A stretch of DNA of 64,000 nt from Janthinobacterium sp. GW456P (lineage in GTDB: Bacteria; Pseudomonadota; Gammaproteobacteria; Burkholderiales; Burkholderiaceae_D): the NCBI RefSeq assembly GCF_002127655.1, contig NZ_NEHB01000004.1:85407-149406 (forward strand), read 5' to 3'. Positions 17,885 to 28,094 of the stretch are shown here, in pieces (positions within the stretch are counted from its first letter, which is position 1; every line of letters begins with the position of its first letter). Position numbers and translations under genes: made by a program. Under the pieces are notes generated by a model. The model saw only the letters and a program-made list of their open reading frames with translations. It had not been told where the DNA came from and made no database searches.

Positions 17885-19045
17885 TCAAAGCAAGCCGCGT
17901 TGGGCCAGGTTCTGGTACAGCGCGCGCACGCCGAAGGTCCAGGGAGCAATCGCATCGCAGCGCTGCACTTCGTTGACGAGCGCGCCCAGCGCGGCGCTGG
18001 CTATCGTCACGCGGTCGCCCAGGTGGTGCGTAAAGCCGCCGCCCGACGCGCCACGGTCCTTCACGGGCGAGAACATGGTTCCCAGGAACAGCATGAAGCC
18101 GTCCGGATACTGGTGGTACTGGCCTGCCGTCTGGCGTACCAGGTCAAGCGGATCGCGGCTGATCTCGCGCATGAAGCTGGCGCCTTCGAGGACAAAGCCG
18201 TCGTCCGCGCCCTCGATCAGCAGCGACACTTCCGCCTGGCGCACGGTGTCGAGCGTGAAGTGCTCGTCGAACAGGCGGATAAAGGGGCCGATGGCGCACG
18301 AGCCGTTGTTGTCCTTGGCCTTGCCCAGCAAGAGGGCGCTGCGCCCTTCGATATCGCGCAGGTTGACGTCGTTGCCCAAGGTTGCTCCCAGTACCTCGCC
18401 GCGGCTGTTGACGGCCAGGACGATCTCGGGCTCGGGGTTGTTCCAGGCGGACGATGGCAGCAAGCCCACCTGCGCGCCGCAGCCCACCGACGACATCGGC
18501 TGCGCCTTGGTAAACACTTCCGCATCGGGGCCGATGCCCACTTCCATGTATTGCGACCAGGCGCCGCGCTGCTGCAGCTGCTGTTTCAGGCGCTGCGCCG
18601 CGTCCGAGCCAGGCTTCAATGCCGACAGGTCGCCGCCCAGGGTCGTTTGCAGCGCGGTGCGCAAGCTCGCCGCGCGTGCCGCGTCGCCGCCCGCCTGTTC
18701 CTCGATCACCCGTTCGAGCAGGCTGACGGCGAAGGTCACGCCGCAGGCCTTGACGGCCTGCAGGTCGCACGGCGCCAGCAGCAGCGGCGCGCCGGCCGGC
18801 GCGGCCAGCGCCTGCTCCAGCAGCGTTTGCACGGGGCCGAGCGCGATGCCTGGCGCATGGCGGGCGATGTCGAGCGCATCGCTGCGCTCGAACAGCTCGG
18901 CCACCGTCGCCACCGTCTGCGTGATGTCGACCACTTCGCCGCCGCGCACGGCGACGACGCAGGGGCCGTCACGCCAGATGCGGCCGATAAGTACGGCCTG
19001 CGCCAGGTCGGCGGGCAACAGGGAGGCGGGGGAAATCGGCTGCAT
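17885..19045 (-). CDS. xylX: Fumarylacetoacetate hydrolase-fold protein, XylX/GguC type
   Basis: FAH-superfamily protein of 386 aa resembling Caulobacter XylX (2-keto-3-deoxy-D-xylonate dehydratase, third sugar-acid step of the Weimberg route) and Agrobacterium GguC. The C-terminal half holds the fold's metal-site region (NPEPEIVLAVNSRGEVLG, TLGNDVNLRDIEGRS). It is placed 27 bases before xylB and is divergent from chvE-gguAB, matching both of those contexts. The product would be alpha-ketoglutarate semialdehyde. Confidence 0.85.
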   Translation of the reverse strand: MQPISPASLLPADLAQAVLIGRIWRDGPCVVAVRGGEVVDITQTVATVAELFERSDALDIARHAPGIALGPVQTLLEQALAAPAGAPLLLAPCDLQAVKACGVTFAVSLLERVIEEQAGGDAARAASLRTALQTTLGGDLSALKPGSDAAQRLKQQLQQRGAWSQYMEVGIGPDAEVFTKAQPMSSVGCGAQVGLLPSSAWNNPEPEIVLAVNSRGEVLGATLGNDVNLRDIEGRSALLLGKAKDNNGSCAIGPFIRLFDEHFTLDTVRQAEVSLLIEGADDGFVLEGASFMREISRDPLDLVRQTAGQYHQYPDGFMLFLGTMFSPVKDRGASGGGFTHHLGDRVTIASAALGALVNEVQRCDAIAPWTFGVRALYQNLAQRGLL

Positions 19046-19421
19046 GGCAAGCTTTCAAAAGGTCGTGACGGGATGGCGGGTCTTCAAGTCCGGACCGATT
19101 CTGCGCGCCGCCCTGTGTCGCCGCAATTACGAAAATCACCAAATTGAATGATGATTATTGGTATTGCAGCGCACCAAAAAAAGCCGCCGCCCGGTCCCCG
19201 TTTCCGCCCTGCGCGCAGGCGGAAAGGCGCGCCATGGCGCATTGCATCAATTGACCCATCAATATCGTTTTGGATATCGACAATGCGAAAAAAGTGATTG
19301 GTGAGGGATGGATGGACAAACTAGTATCAGCCGTGGCCTGCAATCGGCCATTCGCACGGAGCCCGCCCGCTGGACGACGGCCCTGGCACATTCAACTATC
19401 GAAGACGGTGGAGACCTGAAA
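19046..19421. promoter_or_regulatory. Divergent control region between xylX and chvE
   Basis: A 376-base intergenic region separates the two divergent sugar operons and must hold both promoters. The hexamer ATATCG occurs twice in direct orientation at 19262-19267 and 19274-19279 (12-base period), the sort of arrangement AraC-type activators use, so it is a candidate XylR site. No convincing sigma-70 promoter could be assigned. A purine/pyrimidine-rich palindromic patch (CGCCCTGCGCGCAGGCG) sits near 19207-19223. Confidence 0.4.
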
Positions 19422-20498
19422 ATGAAAACAACAATGAAAATGCTGACCGCGAGCCTGGCGCTGGCCATCTCCGGCATGGCGGCAATGCCCGTGGCAAGCG
19501 CCGCCGACAAGGGCGCGATCGGCATCTCGATGCCAACCAAATCGTCCATGCGCTGGATCGCCGACGGCGACAACATGGTCAAGGTATTCAAGGAGCGCGG
19601 CTACAAGACGGACCTGCAGTTCGCCGACGACGATATCCCGAACCAGCTGGCGCAGGTGGAAAACATGATCACCAAGGGCGCCAAGGTGCTGGTGATCGCC
19701 GCCATCGACGGCACCACCCTGTCGAACGTGCTGCAAAAAGCGGCAGACAAGGGCATCAAGGTCATCTCGTATGACCGTTTGATCCGCGGCACGAAAAACA
19801 TCGATTACTACGCCACCTTCGACAACTTCCAGGTCGGCGTGCTGCAGGCGGGCTATATCGAATCGGCGCTGAAACTCAAGGAAGGCAAGGGCCCGTTCAA
19901 TATCGAACTGTTCGGCGGCTCGGCCGACGACAATAACGCGCACTTCTTCTACAACGGCGCGCTGTCGGTCCTGAAACCGTACATCGACAGCGGCAAGCTG
20001 GTGGTGCGCTCGAAGCAGATGGGCATGGAAAAGGTCGCCACTCTGCGCTGGGACGGCGCCGTGGCGCAGGCGCGCATGGACAACCTGCTCAGCGCCTACT
20101 ACGGCAATGCGCGTGTGGACGCCGTGCTGTCGCCGTATGACGGCTTGAGCATCGGCATCCTGTCGTCGCTCAAGGGCGTCGGCTACGGCACGCCGAAGCA
20201 GCCGTTTCCCGTCGTGACGGGCCAGGATGCGGAAATCCCGTCGGTGAAATCGATCATCCGCGGCGAACAGGCATCGACCGTGTTCAAGGACACGCGCGAG
20301 CTGGCCAAGGTCACGGCGAACATGGTCGACGCGATGATGAGCGGCAAGACGCCGGCCGTCAACGATACCAAGACCTATAACAACGGCGTGAAGGTCGTGC
20401 CATCCTACCTGTTGAAACCGGTCACCGTTGACAAGGCGAACTGGAAGCAGGTGCTCGTCACCGGCAGCGGCTACTACACGGAAGCGCAAGTGAAATAA
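19422..20498 (+). CDS. chvE: ChvE-type multiple-sugar periplasmic binding protein
   Basis: Binding protein of 358 aa with a signal peptide of about 28 residues (ends ASAADKG). The mature start [19 protein letters not shown] and the segments [26 protein letters not shown] and [15 protein letters not shown] are typical of ChvE, which binds galactose, glucose, arabinose and xylose. The start follows GGTGGAG; an upstream in-frame ATG at 19308 would bury the signal peptide. A strong stem-loop after the stop separates it from gguA. Confidence 0.92.
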   Translation: MKTTMKMLTASLALAISGMAAMPVASAADKGAIGISMPTKSSMRWIADGDNMVKVFKERGYKTDLQFADDDIPNQLAQVENMITKGAKVLVIAAIDGTTLSNVLQKAADKGIKVISYDRLIRGTKNIDYYATFDNFQVGVLQAGYIESALKLKEGKGPFNIELFGGSADDNNAHFFYNGALSVLKPYIDSGKLVVRSKQMGMEKVATLRWDGAVAQARMDNLLSAYYGNARVDAVLSPYDGLSIGILSSLKGVGYGTPKQPFPVVTGQDAEIPSVKSIIRGEQASTVFKDTRELAKVTANMVDAMMSGKTPAVNDTKTYNNGVKVVPSYLLKPVTVDKANWKQVLVTGSGYYTEAQVK

Positions 20499-20513
20499 GC
20501 ATCGATGGTACTG

Positions 20514-20536
20514 AAGGCCCGGCGCTGCCGGGCCTT
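20514..20536 (+). terminator. Intercistronic stem-loop after chvE
   Basis: A perfect 10-bp stem (AAGGCCCGGC / GCCGGGCCTT, loop GCT) lies 15 bases past the chvE stop, with only a weak T tract (TTTCGCTTC). It is probably a partial terminator or mRNA-stabilising hairpin that keeps binding-protein levels above those of the membrane components. Confidence 0.75.
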
Positions 20537-20611
20537 TCGCTTCATGCACTATCCAGAACAAGACTGCCGCACGACCGATGCCCACCAGCGCGGCCGTGCC
20601 AGAGAGGTTAT

Positions 20612-22150
20612 ATGACGAACACTATCCTGGAAATGCGCGGGATACGCAAAACATTCCCGGGCGTCGTTGCGCTCGACAATGTCAACCTGCGGGTACGCAG
20701 CGGCGAGATCCACGCCATCGTCGGCGAAAACGGCGCCGGCAAATCGACCCTGATGAAAGTGCTCAGTGGCGTCTACGGCCATGGCAGCTATACGGGCGAC
20801 ATCGATTACCTGGGCCAGACGCGGCACTTCCGCGGCATCAAGGACAGCGAAGAAATCGGCATCATCATCATCCACCAGGAACTGGCGCTGGTGCCGCAGC
20901 TGTCGATCGCCGAGAATATCTTCCTCGGCAACGAACCGGCCCATATGGGCGTCATCGACTGGGAATACGCGCAAAGCAAAACGCGCGAACTGCTGCACAA
21001 AGTCGGCCTGAAGGAATCCCCGGACACGCTGATCACCAACCTGGGCGTGGGCAAGCAGCAGCTGATCGAAATCGCCAAGGCGCTGTGCAAGGACGTCAAG
21101 CTGCTGATCCTCGACGAACCGACGGCCAGCCTGAACGAAAGCGACAGCGCGGCCCTGCTCGACCTGCTGCTGGACCTGAAAGCGCAGGGCATCGCCTCGA
21201 TCCTGATTTCGCACAAGCTCAATGAAATTTCACGGGTCGCCGATGCCATCACGGTGCTGCGCGACGGGAACACGGTCGACAGTTTCGACTGCCGCGCGGA
21301 GCCCGTCAGCGAAGACCGCATCATCGAAAAAATGGTCGGGCGCGAAATGGCCGACCGTTATCCGCCGCGCACGCCCACCATCGGCGAGACCATTTTCGAA
21401 GTGCGCGACTGGCGCGTCTTCCATCCCGAGCATGCCGACCGCCCCGTCATCAAGGGCATCAACATGCACGCGAAAAAGGGCGAAATCATCGGCATCGCCG
21501 GCTTGATGGGCTCCGGACGCACGGAACTGGCGATGAGCCTTTTCGGCCGCGCCTACGGCCAGCGCATCAGCGGCACGGTGCTCAAGCATGGCCAGGAGAT
21601 CGACGTCAGCACCATCGGCAAGGCCATCGCCCATGGCCTCGCGTATGTCACGGAAGACCGCAAGGGCCTGGGCCTGATCCTCGAGGAAGACATCCAGAAA
21701 AATACCAGCCTGGCCAACCTGGACGCGATTTCAAAGCACATGGTGATCGACGAGCAGCGTGAATTCGGCGTGGCCGAGGAATTCCGCCGCAAGCTCAAGA
21801 CCCGTTGCTCGAGCGTGGCGCAGAAGGTGGTCAATCTGTCCGGCGGCAACCAGCAGAAAGTGGTGCTGGCGAAATGGCTGTTTTCGCGCCCCGACGTGCT
21901 GATCCTCGATGAACCGAGCCGCGGCATCGACGTGGGCGCCAAGTACGAGATTTACAGCATCATCAGCGACCTGGCCGCCGAAGGCAAATGCATCATCATG
22001 ATTTCCTCGGAAATGCCGGAATTGCTGGGCATGTGCGACCGGATCTATGTCATGAACGAAGGCCGCTTCGCGGCAGAACTGAGCGCGGCAGAAGCATCGC
22101 AGGAGCGCATCATGCGCGCGATCGTTACACACGGAGAAAACAATGGATAA
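20612..22150 (+). CDS. gguA: Sugar ABC transporter ATP-binding protein (GguA/MmsA)
   Basis: Tandem ABC ATPase of 512 aa energising the ChvE importer. The N-domain has [10 protein letters not shown] and [11 protein letters not shown]; the C-domain has [20 protein letters not shown] and [12 protein letters not shown]. The start at 20612 follows AGAGAGG. The stop overlaps the gguB start by eight bases. Confidence 0.93.
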   Translation: MTNTILEMRGIRKTFPGVVALDNVNLRVRSGEIHAIVGENGAGKSTLMKVLSGVYGHGSYTGDIDYLGQTRHFRGIKDSEEIGIIIIHQELALVPQLSIAENIFLGNEPAHMGVIDWEYAQSKTRELLHKVGLKESPDTLITNLGVGKQQLIEIAKALCKDVKLLILDEPTASLNESDSAALLDLLLDLKAQGIASILISHKLNEISRVADAITVLRDGNTVDSFDCRAEPVSEDRIIEKMVGREMADRYPPRTPTIGETIFEVRDWRVFHPEHADRPVIKGINMHAKKGEIIGIAGLMGSGRTELAMSLFGRAYGQRISGTVLKHGQEIDVSTIGKAIAHGLAYVTEDRKGLGLILEEDIQKNTSLANLDAISKHMVIDEQREFGVAEEFRRKLKTRCSSVAQKVVNLSGGNQQKVVLAKWLFSRPDVLILDEPSRGIDVGAKYEIYSIISDLAAEGKCIIMISSEMPELLGMCDRIYVMNEGRFAAELSAAEASQERIMRAIVTHGENNG

Positions 22151-23366
22151 CAAAATGACAGCGGGAGCGGCCGCAGGCGCGCCCGCAACGCCAGCGGCCG
22201 CGCCGCAAGCGAAAAGCTATGCCGGCTTCTTGAAGAACAATATGCGCGACTACGGCATGCTGCTCTCCCTGATCGTCATCATGGGCTTTTTCCAGTACAT
22301 GACGAACGGCACCCTGATGGAGCCGCTGAACCTGACCAACCTGGTGCTGCAGAACAGCTACATCGTCATCATGGCGCTGGGCATGCTGATGGTCATCGTG
22401 GCCGGCCATATCGACTTGTCCGTCGGCTCAGTGGTCGGCTTTGTCGGCGCACTGGCGGCCGTCCTGATCGTCAACTACGAAATGAACTTTGTCGCCGCCA
22501 GCATCCTCTGCCTGCTGGCCGGCGCCGTCATCGGCGGCGCGCAAGGCTATTTCGTCGCCTTCTTTAAAATCCCGTCCTTCATCGTCACCCTGGCCGGCAT
22601 GCTGGTGTTCAAGGGCCTGACCCTGGCGCTGCTGGCAGGCCAGTCGGTCGGCCCCTTCCCGGAAGGCTTCCAGATGCTCAGCTCGGGCTTTTTGCCCGAC
22701 CCGTTCGGCGGCGACAACCTGCGCGGCCTGTCGCTGCTGCTGGGCGTGATCGCCGCCGCGGCGCTGATCGTCACCTCGCTGCGCAGCCGCGCCAAGCAAC
22801 TGAAACACGGCATGGAAAACGAGCCGCGCGCCTTCTTCCTGCTGAAAAACGCCATTTTCGCCGCCGTGATGGTGTATTTCAGCTACCTGCTGGCGTCCTA
22901 CCGCGGCTTTCCCAACGTGCTGGCCGTGATGTCGCTGCTCATCGTCGCCTACACCTTCATCACCAACCGCACCGTGCTGGGCCGACGCGTGTATGCCGTG
23001 GGCGGCAACGAGAAGGCGGCGCGCCTGTCCGGTATCAAGACGGAGCGCGTCAGCTTCTACACCTTCGTCAACATGGGCATGCTGGCCGCGCTGGCCGGCC
23101 TGATCTTCGCGGCGCGCCTGAACACGGCCACGCCGAAAGCAGGCACGGGTTTCGAGCTGGACGTGATCGCCGCCTGCTTCATCGGCGGCGCCTCGGCCTC
23201 GGGCGGCGTGGGCAAGGTGATGGGGGCCGTCATCGGCGCCTTCATCATGGGCGTGATGAACAACGGCATGTCCATCATGGGCATCGGCATCGACTACCAG
23301 CAGGTGATCAAGGGCCTGGTGCTGCTGGCGGCCGTGTTCATCGACGTGATTAATAAAAATAAATGA
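22143..23366 (+). CDS. gguB: Sugar ABC transporter permease (GguB/MmsB)
   Basis: Permease of 407 aa with multiple transmembrane helices, including [19 protein letters not shown] and [19 protein letters not shown]. An Ala/Pro-rich cytoplasmic N-terminus of about 25 residues precedes the first helix. It completes the chvE-gguA-gguB operon, whose end is marked by a strong terminator. Confidence 0.93.
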   Translation: MDNKMTAGAAAGAPATPAAAPQAKSYAGFLKNNMRDYGMLLSLIVIMGFFQYMTNGTLMEPLNLTNLVLQNSYIVIMALGMLMVIVAGHIDLSVGSVVGFVGALAAVLIVNYEMNFVAASILCLLAGAVIGGAQGYFVAFFKIPSFIVTLAGMLVFKGLTLALLAGQSVGPFPEGFQMLSSGFLPDPFGGDNLRGLSLLLGVIAAAALIVTSLRSRAKQLKHGMENEPRAFFLLKNAIFAAVMVYFSYLLASYRGFPNVLAVMSLLIVAYTFITNRTVLGRRVYAVGGNEKAARLSGIKTERVSFYTFVNMGMLAALAGLIFAARLNTATPKAGTGFELDVIAACFIGGASASGGVGKVMGAVIGAFIMGVMNNGMSIMGIGIDYQQVIKGLVLLAAVFIDVINKNK

Positions 23367-23406
23367 GAAGAACAAGGAAGCACAGGTTCGAGCCTTAGGG
23401 GGCTCT

Positions 23407-23431
23407 GGCCGGCGTTCGCGCCGGCCTTTTT
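23407..23431 (+). terminator. Rho-independent terminator of chvE-gguAB
   Basis: An 8-bp GC stem (GGCCGGCG / CGCCGGCC) closes a TTCG tetraloop and is followed by TTTTT. It lies 41 bases after gguB and abuts the end of the convergent oxidase gene. Confidence 0.92.
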
Positions 23432-25062
23432 CATTTCATGGCCAGACGCGCGGCGCGGTCGCCCCACCACGCCGCCTCTTCAAATACGGAAAAGCCCGAC
23501 AAATCCGCATGCGCGAACAGGATGGCGCCGTCGTGCTCGCGCAAGGCCTTCAGTCCCGCATTGCTGCGAAACCCCGGCAAGGGCGCCGCCATGGCGTGGC
23601 CGCGCACGGTGATGTCGACGCGCTCGACGCAGCGGGCAAAATCGCGCCCATACGCCGTCTTCAAATCGACGCTGGCCAGCGCCAGCAGTTCCTCGGGCGT
23701 GGCCGTATCGAGCCACTTGCGCGCTTGCTGCGGCGTGCGGTCGGACAGGGCCACGTAAGCGCTGAAGACGGTTTTCTCGGGCGGGCGCACGCGGATATCC
23801 TGGTGCGTGGAGACGACGTAGCCAAGGCCCGGCTCCTGGTACACCACGTTGTCCCAGCACAGGGGCGCATGCGGCCGTTCGTCGGGAAAGCGTTTCAGTA
23901 AAAAATTCGCCACCATCCACGGCGCGTAGGCAGGCGTATGGCGCTGCGCGTCAAAGCCATACTCGGCGATGTTCTTCACCACGCGCGATGCCACATACAA
24001 GGGCATGGCGCAGATGGCCTTGCGCGCCTTGACCAGGTAGGTGCGCGGCTGGCCGTCGACCAGCTCCAGGCACAGCGCTTCCACGCCCTGTTTTGTGGTG
24101 GTCACGGAAACCACCGTGCCCGCATGACGTTTGACGCCTGAGGCCTGCTCCATGGCCGTGGCGACCGGTTGCATGCCGCCCGGCCAGGTCAGCCAGGCGC
24201 CATTGCCCGCGTTGACCGCCTGGCCCCAGCGGCTGCAATAGTAATGCAGGCCGGCCCAAGCCGAGACCTGGTCGTAGCGCGTGCCGTAATCGTCGCGGCA
24301 GCAGTAGTTCAGGTACCAGTGCAGGGTGGGCGAGGTATAGCCCTCGCGCTCCATCCACTGTTTTAACGTGATGGTGTCGAGCGCCTGCCAGGCCGGGTCC
24401 TGCGACGATTCCACGGTAGGGAACACGAACACGCGCTTGCCATCATTGCCATGCGTCTGGCGCAGGCGCCGCACCTCGGCAAAGAAGCGTTCATGCTGCG
24501 CCAGTTCCGCAGGTGGCACGCCTTCGGTGGGGATGAAGCCGTCCTGCCAGTGGCCGTTGAACAGCAATCGCTCTTCCGGCGCGTGCAGGATGTAGCGCTC
24601 GTCGTAAGTCGGCTTTTCCGCCTGCGGATCGCGCTGGATAATTCCCAGGTCGAACAGGATCTCGCGCACGTGCGTCGATTCGGGCGAAGGCAGCGGCAGG
24701 TAATGGCCACCGGTCGGATAGGCCAGGTCGCCGAAATGGCCGCCGGCCGCGTTGCCATACGGCTGCGGGCCGTCGACCATGAGAAAGTCCCGGTGCCCCA
24801 GCTTGTTCAGGCGCCAGGCAGCCGTCAAACCCGCGATGCCCGAGCCGAGGATGGCCACGTCGGTGTTCAAGGTGCGTGAAGGTGGCGGCAAGGCCTTGCG
24901 CTCGCGCAGCAGCTCGCGCAAATAGTGTCCTTCGCTGCGGCCCGGATACAGTACCTTGGGCGTGATTTCCTGCCAGCGCAGATACGCGGCGATGCTGCCG
25001 ATGCCGGCGGCGGCCGCCGCGGTGCCGCCAGCGGCCCACAGCATGAAGGAGCGGCGCTGCAT
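23431..25062 (-). CDS. FAD-dependent amine oxidase-like protein with Tat-like signal
   Basis: Flavoprotein of 543 aa in the amine-oxidase/protoporphyrinogen-oxidase fold. After an N-terminal RRSFMLWAAGG stretch and hydrophobic Ala-rich segment (a possible twin-arginine signal) comes the dinucleotide motif AILGSGIAGLTAAWRLNKLG at about residue 70. The C-terminal ILFAHADLSGFSVFEEAAWWG is the usual second FAD-binding end. The gene follows the spermidine-synthase-like gene with a TGATG stop/start overlap, so a polyamine or aminopropylated product is a sensible substrate guess. That is inference; the substrate is not readable from sequence. Confidence 0.75.
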   Translation of the reverse strand: MQRRSFMLWAAGGTAAAAAGIGSIAAYLRWQEITPKVLYPGRSEGHYLRELLRERKALPPPSRTLNTDVAILGSGIAGLTAAWRLNKLGHRDFLMVDGPQPYGNAAGGHFGDLAYPTGGHYLPLPSPESTHVREILFDLGIIQRDPQAEKPTYDERYILHAPEERLLFNGHWQDGFIPTEGVPPAELAQHERFFAEVRRLRQTHGNDGKRVFVFPTVESSQDPAWQALDTITLKQWMEREGYTSPTLHWYLNYCCRDDYGTRYDQVSAWAGLHYYCSRWGQAVNAGNGAWLTWPGGMQPVATAMEQASGVKRHAGTVVSVTTTKQGVEALCLELVDGQPRTYLVKARKAICAMPLYVASRVVKNIAEYGFDAQRHTPAYAPWMVANFLLKRFPDERPHAPLCWDNVVYQEPGLGYVVSTHQDIRVRPPEKTVFSAYVALSDRTPQQARKWLDTATPEELLALASVDLKTAYGRDFARCVERVDITVRGHAMAAPLPGFRSNAGLKALREHDGAILFAHADLSGFSVFEEAAWWGDRAARLAMK

Positions 25063-26573
25063 CAGCGGATCACCCGGTTCCAGTCCTGCTCGAATTCATG
25101 CACGAGCGACTGGGTATTCAAGCGGTTGGGCGCCATCGGCAGCGGCTGCATGTCGGGCGGGAAGAGGAACATCTCGCGCGTGGTGTCCGCATTCAGGTAG
25201 CGCATCGGCAGGCGGTATTTCTTCGGCGGTGTGTAGTCGAGCTGGGGCGAGGCGAGGATAAACCCCCATTCGCCGAACGAGGGCACGTAAGCGTGGTAGG
25301 GCCAGGTGCGCATGCCCACTTCGCGCAGGGTGGCATCGATGGTCCAGTAGGCGTGCGGGGCAAAGAACGGCGACGTCGACTGCACCACCATCAGGCCCTT
25401 GGCGGCCAGGTGCTTTTTCACAAGGTCGTAGAACGGCACCGAATACAGTTTGCCGAGCGCGAAGCTCGATGGATCGGGGAAGTCGACGATGGCCGCGTCG
25501 AACATGTCGCCGTTGTTGCGCAGCCAGACGGCGGCATCGGCATTGACGACGGTGACGCGCTTGTCCGAGAACGCGTTGTTATTTAACTTTGCCAGTTCCG
25601 GACGCATGGTAAACGCGGCCGTCATGGCCGGGTCCAGGTCGACCACGGTGACATGCTCGATCTGTGGATAACGGAGGATTTCGCGCAGCGCCAGGCCGTC
25701 GCCGCCGCCCAGCACCAGCACGCGGCGCGCCCACGGCAGCGCTTCCAGCACGGGGTGCACCAGCGCCTCGTGGTAGCGGTACTCGTCGCGCGAGGAAAAC
25801 TGCAGGTTGCCGTTGATGTACAGCCGCGTATCGTCCTTCCAGCGCGTGATCACCAGGCGCTGGTAGGGCGTGGTGGTGGAATACACGATCTGGTCGCCGA
25901 ACAGGCCGTGCTCGCCCCAGGCCACCATGCGGTCGGACATGGCGAAGCCGGCGACCAGCACCAGCATCACGGCGCAGGCGCGCAGGAAGCGCCCCGTGAG
26001 GTTCTTCAGCTCCGCGCGGAACACGTAAATCGTCCACAGGCCCACGCCCACGTTGAGCATGCCGAACAAAAAGCCCGTGCGCACCAGGCCCAGGTAGGGC
26101 GACAGCACCAGCGGGAACAGCAGGGAGACGGCCAGCGCGCCCAGGTAATCGAAGGTGAGCACGCGGCTGACCAGCTCGGAAAACTCCGTCTGGCGCGAAT
26201 TCAGGGCGCGCATCACCAGCGGCACTTCCATGCCGACCAGTGCGCCGATCAGGAACACCATCACATACAATAAGGTGCGAAAGGGCGCGGCCATCCACGA
26301 AAACGTCATGAACAGGATGGCGGCCGACAAGCCGCCGATCAGGCCGACGGCCAGTTCGATGTCGACGAAGCGCGACAGCACGTCGCCGTCGCGCACATAC
26401 TTGGAAAAGTGAGCGCCTACGCCCATGGCAAACAGGTAGCAGCCGATGATGGTGGAAAACTGCAGGATGGAGTCGCCAAGCAGGTAGCTGGACATGGCGC
26501 CGGCGATCAGCTCATACGCGAGGCCGCAGGAGGCGACCACGAAGACGGACAAAATCAGAATCTTTTTGTTCAT
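25062..26573 (-). CDS. Membrane-embedded spermidine synthase-like aminopropyltransferase
   Basis: A 503-aa fusion. About residues 1-215 form seven or so transmembrane helices (starting ILILSVFVVASCGLAYELIAG). The rest is a spermidine-synthase domain with the Rossmann motif VLVLGGGDGLALREIL near residue 290, the acidic VVDLDPAM, and the catalytic-type IVDFPDPSSF. Such proteins should transfer an aminopropyl group from decarboxylated AdoMet to an amine at the membrane. The AdoMet decarboxylase needed to make that donor is encoded nearby at 29734-30099. It is the first minus-strand gene of the divergon and is coupled to the oxidase gene. Confidence 0.85.
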   Translation of the reverse strand: MNKKILILSVFVVASCGLAYELIAGAMSSYLLGDSILQFSTIIGCYLFAMGVGAHFSKYVRDGDVLSRFVDIELAVGLIGGLSAAILFMTFSWMAAPFRTLLYVMVFLIGALVGMEVPLVMRALNSRQTEFSELVSRVLTFDYLGALAVSLLFPLVLSPYLGLVRTGFLFGMLNVGVGLWTIYVFRAELKNLTGRFLRACAVMLVLVAGFAMSDRMVAWGEHGLFGDQIVYSTTTPYQRLVITRWKDDTRLYINGNLQFSSRDEYRYHEALVHPVLEALPWARRVLVLGGGDGLALREILRYPQIEHVTVVDLDPAMTAAFTMRPELAKLNNNAFSDKRVTVVNADAAVWLRNNGDMFDAAIVDFPDPSSFALGKLYSVPFYDLVKKHLAAKGLMVVQSTSPFFAPHAYWTIDATLREVGMRTWPYHAYVPSFGEWGFILASPQLDYTPPKKYRLPMRYLNADTTREMFLFPPDMQPLPMAPNRLNTQSLVHEFEQDWNRVIR

Positions 26574-26632
26574 TGGACTTTTTTTGTTCTAATATGCGTT
26601 GACGTTATCAAATACTCATTGCGAGGAAAGCT
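26574..26632. promoter_or_regulatory. Short divergent promoter region of the polyamine/SPFH divergon
   Basis: Only 59 AT-rich bases separate the start codons of the spermidine-synthase-like gene and the DUF350 gene, so both promoters must overlap and the two arms are probably co-regulated. Elements such as TTGACG (26600-26605) are present, but no complete promoter could be assigned. Confidence 0.4.
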
Positions 26633-27019
26633 GTGCCCGCCATCCTAAACTATCTGATCCATCTTATACTGGCCGCCGCGCTGCTGATTGCCTTTTTTAT
26701 CATCTATACGCGCGTCACGCCGTATAAGGAAGTGCTGCTGATCCGCCAGGGCAACCAGGCGGCGGCCCTCTCGCTCGGTGGCGCGCTGCTGGGCTTTTCC
26801 GCCACCATCGCCTCGTCGCTGATGCACACGGCCGACTACCAGCAATTCTTCGCCTGGGCCTTCGGCGCCATGGTGGTGCAATTGCTGGCCTATCTGGTGA
26901 CCACGCGGCTGCTGCGCATGTCGAAGGACCAGATCGAATCGAACAACAGCGCCTTTGGCGGCCTGCTGGGCGCCATCTCCCTGTCGATCGGCGCCATCAA
27001 CGCCGCCTGCATTTCCTGA
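26633..27019 (+). CDS. DUF350 family membrane protein
   Basis: Integral membrane protein of 128 aa with four predicted helices, matching the DUF350 (YjfL) family. Landmarks are GNQAAALSLGGALLGFSATIAS and GGLLGAISLSIGAINAACIS. It starts with GTG at 26633 behind GAGGAAA. DUF350 proteins recur next to polyamine- or glutathionylspermidine-related genes, as here, but have no known biochemical function. First plus-strand gene of the divergon. Confidence 0.85.
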   Translation: MPAILNYLIHLILAAALLIAFFIIYTRVTPYKEVLLIRQGNQAAALSLGGALLGFSATIASSLMHTADYQQFFAWAFGAMVVQLLAYLVTTRLLRMSKDQIESNNSAFGGLLGAISLSIGAINAACIS

Positions 27020-27050
27020 CACCGCTTTATCTTATTCAAGGATATCCATC

Positions 27051-28073
27051 ATGAGCCTCGGCAGCTTTATCAAGAAGCAGTTTATCGACGTACTGCAGTG
27101 GAACGAAGAGACGGAAGGCGTGCTGGCCTGGCGTTTTCCCATGCAGGATTTCGAGATCCAGAACGGCGCCATCCTGAATGTGCGCGAATCGCAGGTCGCT
27201 GTCTTCGTCAATGAAGGCAAGATCGCCGACGTCTTCGGTCCCGGCACGCACAAGCTGACGACGCAGACCTTGCCGTTGCTGACCAACCTGAAAAACTGGG
27301 ACAAGCTGTTCGACTCGCCTTTCAAGTCGGACGTGTATTACTTCAGCACCCGCGTGCAGACTGGCCGCAAGTGGGGCACGCCGCAGCCGATCACCATCCG
27401 CGACAAGGATTTCGACATGATCCGCGTGCGCGCCTTCGGCATGTACTCGTACCGCATCGCCGACGCCCGCACCTTCTTCACCGAGATCAGCGGCACGCGC
27501 GACGTCTATACGCGCGACGAGGTGGAAGACCAGTTGCGCGGCATTCTGATGTCGAGCATGGCCAGCTCGCTGGGCGGCGCGAACGTCCCCTTCCTCGACA
27601 TGGCGGCCAACCAGGCGCTGATGGCGCAAGAGGTCAAGGATGGCCTGGCGCAGGCGTTTGCCCGCTATGGCGTGGGTCTCGATGAATTCAACGTGGCCAG
27701 CATCAGCCTGCCCGAGGAATTGCAGGCGGCGCTCGACGAGCGCATCTCGGCCGGCATGAAGGGCGGCCTGGGTGCCGACAAGATGAGCGGCTACACGAAA
27801 TTCCAGGTGGCCAATGCGATCCCGCTGGCAGCGCAGAACGAAGGCGGCATGGCCGGCATCGGCGCAGGCCTGGGCGCCGGGCTGTCGATCGGCCAGGTGA
27901 TGGCGCAAAGCATGGGCGGTGCGCTGCAGCAGCCCGCCCCGGCGCCCGCGCCCGTGGAAGAACCGATCGAGGCGCGCCTGGAAAAACTCAAGGGCTTATT
28001 GGACAAGGGACTCATTTCGCCGGCCGACTACGACGGCGCCAAGGCTGAACTGCTGAAGAAACTGATCGGCTAA
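27051..28073 (+). CDS. SPFH domain protein with C-terminal SHOCT domain
   Basis: A 340-aa protein with an SPFH/band-7-like domain (about 30-240; note FEIQNGAILNVRESQVAVF and FGPGTHKLTTQTLP). A Gly/Ala/Met-rich linker follows (AGIGAGLGAGLSIGQVMAQ), then a SHOCT-type C-terminus (LEKLKGLLDKGLISPADYD). There is no obvious membrane anchor, so it may scaffold at the membrane through partners. SHOCT motifs commonly mediate oligomerisation. Spacing of 31 bases from DUF350 indicates one operon. Confidence 0.85.
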   Translation: MSLGSFIKKQFIDVLQWNEETEGVLAWRFPMQDFEIQNGAILNVRESQVAVFVNEGKIADVFGPGTHKLTTQTLPLLTNLKNWDKLFDSPFKSDVYYFSTRVQTGRKWGTPQPITIRDKDFDMIRVRAFGMYSYRIADARTFFTEISGTRDVYTRDEVEDQLRGILMSSMASSLGGANVPFLDMAANQALMAQEVKDGLAQAFARYGVGLDEFNVASISLPEELQAALDERISAGMKGGLGADKMSGYTKFQVANAIPLAAQNEGGMAGIGAGLGAGLSIGQVMAQSMGGALQQPAPAPAPVEEPIEARLEKLKGLLDKGLISPADYDGAKAELLKKLIG

Positions 28074-28094
28074 ATACTGGCGAAATACGACTGC

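Noticed and set aside
19308..19421. Longer ChvE start at 19308
   Set aside because: It would put 38 unrelated residues before an otherwise normal signal peptide, and the GGTGGAG site precedes 19422.
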